Shown: positions 39,899 through 43,581 of the stretch, one piece after another
Numbering within the stretch: the stretch's first letter is position 1
How the letters are laid out: each line of letters opens with the position of its first letter
From: UBA668 sp049318165
GTDB taxonomy: Bacteria; Actinomycetota; Acidimicrobiia; Acidimicrobiales; Ilumatobacteraceae
NCBI GenBank assembly: GCA_049318165.1
Contig: JBMOGW010000001.1
Span: 1 to 43,581, forward strand
DNA: 43,581 bases
Direction of reading: 5' to 3'
Notes under the pieces: model-generated
Told to the model about the DNA's origin: nothing
What the model saw: only the letters and a program-made list of their open reading frames with translations
Database searches by the model: none
Made by a program: the position numbers and the translations under genes

Positions 39899-40507
39899 GT
39901 GCCCATTCCTACGACGCCGCTGCCCGCACTGATCCTCCTGGTGCGCCATGGCGCCACGGAATGGTCGGTGACGGGCCAGCACACGGGCCGCACCGACATC
40001 GCGCTCACACCCCTCGGCGTGCAGCAGGCGCAGTCGGCGGCGGCCGTCATCCACCACTGGCTCGATGGCGCGGATCCGGTGGTCTTCACCAGTCCGCTGC
40101 AGCGGGCCGCACACACGGCGGCACTCGCCCTGCCCGACCATCCGGCCGAGTCGGTCGATGCCCTGATGGAGTACGACTACGGCCAGTACGAGGGCCTCAC
40201 CACGAGCGAGATCTACGCGCGAGACCCGGACTGGGACCTGTTCGGGTCCGGCTGCCCGGGCGGCGAGAACATCCTGCAAGTGGGGGCGCGGTGCGACGCG
40301 TTCATCGCGAAGATGGAGCGCACGTGCACCGGCCGCGCCGTCGTGGCGTTCACGCACGGCCACCTCAGCCGCATCCTCACGGCGCGGCTGCTCGACATCC
40401 CGGCGTCAGCCGCCGGCGGCCTCTGGAACGACACCGCCTCGGTGGCCGCCATCAACCTCCACCGCGGCCGCCTGGTGCTGGTCGGCTGGAACGTCACTGC
40501 GCTGTGA
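39899..40507 (+). CDS. Histidine phosphatase (phosphoglycerate mutase family)
   Basis: This 202-aa member of the histidine phosphatase superfamily has the catalytic motif LVRHGATEWSVTGQHTGRTD with the phospho-accepting His, FTSPLQRAAHTA, DALMEYDYGQYEGL and the second histidine in AFTHGHLSRIL. The similarity is to broad-specificity phosphatases (GpmB/CobC-like); the substrate is unknown. GTG 39899 is fixed by TACCCT 8 nt upstream. Its last 102 bp overlap the converging MFS gene. Confidence 0.9.
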   Translation: MPIPTTPLPALILLVRHGATEWSVTGQHTGRTDIALTPLGVQQAQSAAAVIHHWLDGADPVVFTSPLQRAAHTAALALPDHPAESVDALMEYDYGQYEGLTTSEIYARDPDWDLFGSGCPGGENILQVGARCDAFIAKMERTCTGRAVVAFTHGHLSRILTARLLDIPASAAGGLWNDTASVAAINLHRGRLVLVGWNVTAL

Positions 40508-41704
40508 GCGACGCAGCGCATACCCCGCAGTGACGGACACCAGCGTGATGACGCTGCCGTAGGCGAGGCTCCATTCGGCGCTGACGTGGTCGGCGATCCA
40601 GCCGGTGATCGGGGCGCCGATCGGCGTGCTCCCGAGGAACGCGACGGCGCTGAGCGCGAGCAGCCGGCCGCGCATGTCGGGCGGCGACTCCTGCTGCAGG
40701 ATGGCGTTCTGGCCCGCGATCACCGCGGCGCCGCCCATGCCGACCGGGATGCTCACGAGCACCGCCAGCCATGGTCCCGGCGCCCACGCGAGACCGAGGC
40801 CGCTCACGCCGAGCAGGACGCCGTTGCCGAAGAACCACCGCGTGGTCACCCGCGGCCGGGCAGCCGTCAGCAGCGAACCGATCATGCTGCCGAGGCCGGT
40901 GGAGGCGAGCAGGATGCCGAACCATCGGCGGTCGCCGAAGCGCACGTCGCTGAGCTTCAGCAGCGACACGCTGTAGTTGAAGGCGAACGTGCCGACGAGC
41001 GTGAACACGACGAACACGACCAGCAGGCGGCGGTCGCGGACGATGAATCGGATCGCATCACGCACCGGCGTGCCACCGCGCTGGGCAGGCACCGAGGGGT
41101 GCAGTTGCGTGCGGTCGATGGCGATGAGTGGCCAGATGATCGCTGCGAACGACACACCGTTGAGGATGAACAGCCAGCCCGCCCCGAGCGGCCCCTTCAA
41201 GAACGCGGCGAGCGCCGGGCCGACGATGCGTGACCCGGTCATCACGGCCGTGTTCAGCGAGACGGCGTTGCTGATCTCCTGCGGCTCGACGAGTTCGATC
41301 ACGAACCCGCGTCTCGCCGGGTTGTCGAACGCTGCGGCGACGCCGAGCACCAGCGACAGTCCGTAGAGGACGAACAGGTTCGTCCACCCGGCCAGATACA
41401 GCACGCCGAGGAGGATCGCCTGGGCGGCCATCAACGACTGGGTGAGGATCGCCATCCGCCGCTTGTCGCGACGGTCGGCCACTGCCCCGGCCCAACTGCC
41501 GAGCACCAGCATCGGCAAGAACTGGCAGAGCAGATTGATGCCCGTGTCGGTGGCGTTGCCGGTCAACTCGTACACCACCAGCGAGGTGGCGGTCATCTGC
41601 ACCCAGGTGCCGACGTTGCTCACGAGCAGCCCGAGGAAGAACAGCCGAGCGTTGCGGTGACGCAGCGAACTGAACATCGCGCTGCGGACCGAAGGCTGGG
41701 ACAT
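40406..41704 (-). CDS. MFS transporter (enterobactin-exporter/MFS_3-like)
   Basis: This 432-aa major facilitator protein has about 10-12 transmembrane helices. The N terminus RHRNARLFFLGLLVSNVGTWVQ and the loop GAVADRRDKRRMAIL are typical of MFS_3 (EntS-like) efflux proteins, with DNPARRGFVIELV in the first half. The C-terminal ~34 residues (after YALRRSQ) are hydrophilic and read through the opposite strand of the phosphatase gene. ATG 41704 has AAAGGA 6-7 nt upstream. The substrate is unknown. Confidence 0.9.
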   Translation of the reverse strand: MSQPSVRSAMFSSLRHRNARLFFLGLLVSNVGTWVQMTATSLVVYELTGNATDTGINLLCQFLPMLVLGSWAGAVADRRDKRRMAILTQSLMAAQAILLGVLYLAGWTNLFVLYGLSLVLGVAAAFDNPARRGFVIELVEPQEISNAVSLNTAVMTGSRIVGPALAAFLKGPLGAGWLFILNGVSFAAIIWPLIAIDRTQLHPSVPAQRGGTPVRDAIRFIVRDRRLLVVFVVFTLVGTFAFNYSVSLLKLSDVRFGDRRWFGILLASTGLGSMIGSLLTAARPRVTTRWFFGNGVLLGVSGLGLAWAPGPWLAVLVSIPVGMGGAAVIAGQNAILQQESPPDMRGRLLALSAVAFLGSTPIGAPITGWIADHVSAEWSLAYGSVITLVSVTAGYALRRSQRSDVPADQHQAAAVEVDGGHRGGVVPEAAGG

Positions 41705-41741
41705 CACCGTCCTTTCTAGCCCCTCGCGGCAGGATGTAGCG

Positions 41742-43445
41742 GTGCTCCACAACACGTCCACCGGCGAGGAGGCGCTGCGCCTGCTGACCGACCTCGGGGC
41801 GAGCCGCGGCAGCGCGGTGGGGTTGGCGGTCGCGGCGGACGGCACGACGGGACTCGCGTTCGGTGACGATCTGGTGGCCGTGCACGGCGGCGCGGCGGTG
41901 GTCGCCGCCCTCGACGAGTCCCTGCGGCCGCGCTGGGTGACCTGGAGCCCCGACGTCGCGGCCTCGTTGGTGGCCCACGGCACCCGGGTGGCGACGTGCT
42001 GGGACGTCGCGGCGGTGCACCGGCTGATGGCCGGCGGGTGGCGATCCGACCCGGCGCGGGTGTGGGCCTGGCTGCACGACCTCGACCGTCGCGGCCTCCC
42101 AGTGGTCGGGCAACTCGACCTGATCGGTGGCGGTGACGGCGACCCCGAAGACCCGGTGCGACCGGACCGTTATCTGCGCGCCGACTGGGTGGGTGGCCTG
42201 TGGTGGTCGTCGCCGCAGCGGGCAGCGCAGTGGGCGGCCGTCGGCCTGCGCGCGGCGGCGGCGCAAGTGGCCCGTCTGACCGGGTGGCGCGACGCGGGCG
42301 AAGTGGCGGGCGATCCGCTCGCCACGGCCCGGGCCGAGTCGACCGCGGAACTGCTGTGCGTCGAGCTGGCGGCCGACGGCCTGCCGATCGACGTGCGACA
42401 GGCGGTGGCGCTGATCGACGCCATCGTCGAGCCACGACCCGCGCTGGAGGACGAGATTCGATCCCTGCTGCCCGTCGGCAGTCAACTGGACCTGCGCAGC
42501 CCGGACTCGGTGAAGGACATGCTCCGTCGCCTCGGCATCGACCTGCCCGACACGCGGGCGTGGCGACTGGAGAGCCTGCGCGGCACCCACCCGGTGATCG
42601 AGCCGCTGCTGCGCTGGCGCAAGGCGGAGCGGATCGCCACCACGTTCGGCCACCAATGGCTCGCCGAGCACGTCGGCGCCGACGGCCGCCTGCGCGGCGC
42701 GTGGTCGGCCAGCGACGGTGCCGCCGGGCGGATGACCGCTCAGGCGGGTCTGCACAACCTGCCGGCCGAACTCCGCCCGGTGGTGCGCGCCGAGGCGGGA
42801 CATGTGTTCGTGCGTGCCGACCTCGGCCAGATCGAGCCGCGGGTGCTCGCTGCGGTGTCGGGCGACGTGGCGCTGCGCCGCGCCACGCAGGACGACGATC
42901 TCTACGCCCCCGTCGCCGCACGGCTCGGCGTCGAGCGGTCCGTCGCCAAGGTGGCGGTGCTCGCGGCGATGTACGGGCAGACGAGCGGCACCGCCGGCCA
43001 GGCGCTGCGCGGGCTCGAGCAGGGCTACCCCACCGCGATGCGCTACCTGCAGGATGCGGCGAAGGCCGGCCAGGCGGGCGTCTCGCCGCGCACCTACGGC
43101 GGTCGGCTGGTGCGCATGGGCGAGGTGACCGACGGCGACCACAGCGGTGCGGCGGCCGCCGCCAGGGGGCGCTACGCACGCAACGCGATGGTGCAGGGTG
43201 CGGCCGCCGAGCTGTTCAAGGTGTGGGCCGTCACGTTGCGAGCGCGCATGCAGGCCCTCGATGCTCGCATCGTGCTGTGCCTGCACGACGAACTGCTGGT
43301 GCACGTCGCCGAGGCACAGGCCGACGACGTCGTCGCCCTGCTCGACGCCTGCCTGCAGGAGGCCGCCCACCGCTGGCACCCCACCTGCGAGACCCGCTTC
43401 GTCACCGACACGAGCGTCGTCCACACCTGGGCCGACGCGAAGTAG
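41742..43445 (+). CDS. Stand-alone family A DNA polymerase (PolA-like, no 5'-nuclease)
   Basis: This 567-aa protein corresponds to the polymerase part of DNA polymerase I plus a ~200-residue N-terminal region in the place of the 3'-5' exonuclease. I see no DxE exonuclease motif in that region. Polymerase motifs are intact: motif A with Asp360 (DLGQIEPRVLA), the O-helix R399-x3-K403-x7-Y411 (RSVAKVAVLAAMYG) and motif C with Asp516 (LHDELLVHV). The usual O-helix Phe is Leu407. Actinobacteria often carry such a second PolA-like enzyme, annotated as bifunctional exonuclease/polymerase; its role is unclear. The start is GTG 41742; no ribosome site or -10 box is convincing. Confidence 0.88.
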   Translation: MLHNTSTGEEALRLLTDLGASRGSAVGLAVAADGTTGLAFGDDLVAVHGGAAVVAALDESLRPRWVTWSPDVAASLVAHGTRVATCWDVAAVHRLMAGGWRSDPARVWAWLHDLDRRGLPVVGQLDLIGGGDGDPEDPVRPDRYLRADWVGGLWWSSPQRAAQWAAVGLRAAAAQVARLTGWRDAGEVAGDPLATARAESTAELLCVELAADGLPIDVRQAVALIDAIVEPRPALEDEIRSLLPVGSQLDLRSPDSVKDMLRRLGIDLPDTRAWRLESLRGTHPVIEPLLRWRKAERIATTFGHQWLAEHVGADGRLRGAWSASDGAAGRMTAQAGLHNLPAELRPVVRAEAGHVFVRADLGQIEPRVLAAVSGDVALRRATQDDDLYAPVAARLGVERSVAKVAVLAAMYGQTSGTAGQALRGLEQGYPTAMRYLQDAAKAGQAGVSPRTYGGRLVRMGEVTDGDHSGAAAAARGRYARNAMVQGAAAELFKVWAVTLRARMQALDARIVLCLHDELLVHVAEAQADDVVALLDACLQEAAHRWHPTCETRFVTDTSVVHTWADAK

Positions 43446-43470
43446 CGTTCATTCCGACGAGGAGGTCACG

Positions 43471-43581
43471 ATGGCTGGTGGTGGCGCCGCCAATCAAGCA
43501 GCCGGCCAGAACCAGGCCGACGCGGTGCGAACGGCTTCTCTGCGCTCCACGTTGCACTTTTCGAGACGGATCCGCCCGAGA
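43471..43581 (+). CDS. Unidentified gene, 5' end only
   Basis: An ATG with a strong GAGGAGG-type ribosome site (43459-43465) opens a frame that runs off the window. The first 37 residues begin MAGGGAANQAAGQNQADA and continue with a basic stretch (LHFSRRIRPR). Too little is visible to name a family; no signal peptide or membrane segment is evident in this part. Confidence 0.6.
   Translation, partial: MAGGGAANQAAGQNQADAVRTASLRSTLHFSRRIRPR

Noticed and set aside
41058..43424. 788-codon minus-strand frame opposite the polymerase gene
   Set aside because: Shadow frame; the plus-strand reading contains all family A polymerase motifs.

Overview
The window is GC-rich, densely coding DNA from a member of the Actinomycetota. 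Three things point there. The block yajC-secD-secF-apt-rel-hisS-aspS-rarA is the classic actinobacterial order. A BldD-type regulator, a regulator class found in Actinomycetota, is present. Many genes have a TANNNT -10 box 6-8 nt before an ATG or GTG, the hallmark of leaderless mRNAs. The long Thr-rich linker in SecD and the absence of mycobacterial or streptomycete marker genes suggest an Acidimicrobiia-like (Ilumatobacter-type) lineage. That last step is inference. No CRISPR array, insertion sequence, prophage or rRNA gene is visible.

Layout. 1-8.5 kb (mostly minus strand): a PLP-dependent decarboxylase cut by the window edge, the glycolate oxidase iron-sulfur subunit (glcF), a Nei-type DNA glycosylase on the plus strand, a small phosphotransferase, glcE, glcD, two small membrane-associated proteins and rarA. 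8.5-22.1 kb (minus): Nudix hydrolase, aspS, hisS, a 21-bp inverted repeat, rel (ppGpp), apt, secF, secD, yajC, tgt, two tiny coupled ORFs, queA and icd. 22.2-25.2 kb (plus): cysteine-dioxygenase-like cupin, acyl-CoA dehydrogenase and alkylsulfatase-like metallo-hydrolase. The cupin and the acyl-CoA dehydrogenase have a full predicted promoter; the hydrolase has only a -10 box. 25.2-28.8 kb: EamA transporter, ECF sigma factor with a very short partner protein, a divergent double-PAS protein, a DUF4239 membrane protein and tRNA-Val(GAC). 28.9-36.4 kb: a signalling region with a five-PAS hybrid histidine kinase divergent from a PAS-GGDEF-EAL protein, then hemW, a BldD homologue and rsmE. 36.4-43.6 kb: dnaJ, hrcA under a CIRCE-like operator, a photolyase, a phosphoglycerate-mutase-family phosphatase, an MFS exporter, a stand-alone family A DNA polymerase and the start of an unknown gene.

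The most interesting signal is a possible c-di-GMP circuit. The BldD homologue keeps the complete RXD-X8-RXXD c-di-GMP-binding signature. A near-consensus BldD box lies in its own promoter. A second, palindromic BldD-like box lies in the region shared by the divergent hybrid kinase and the PAS-GGDEF-EAL gene. In that protein the GGDEF site is degenerate and the EAL phosphodiesterase residues are intact. A regulator that needs c-di-GMP may therefore control an enzyme that destroys c-di-GMP. Other points of note are a CTG start codon for queA inside a CTGA stop/start overlap with icd, a symmetric variant CIRCE with the hrcA -10 box in its spacer, and a window-wide set of leaderless promoters that helps fix several start codons.
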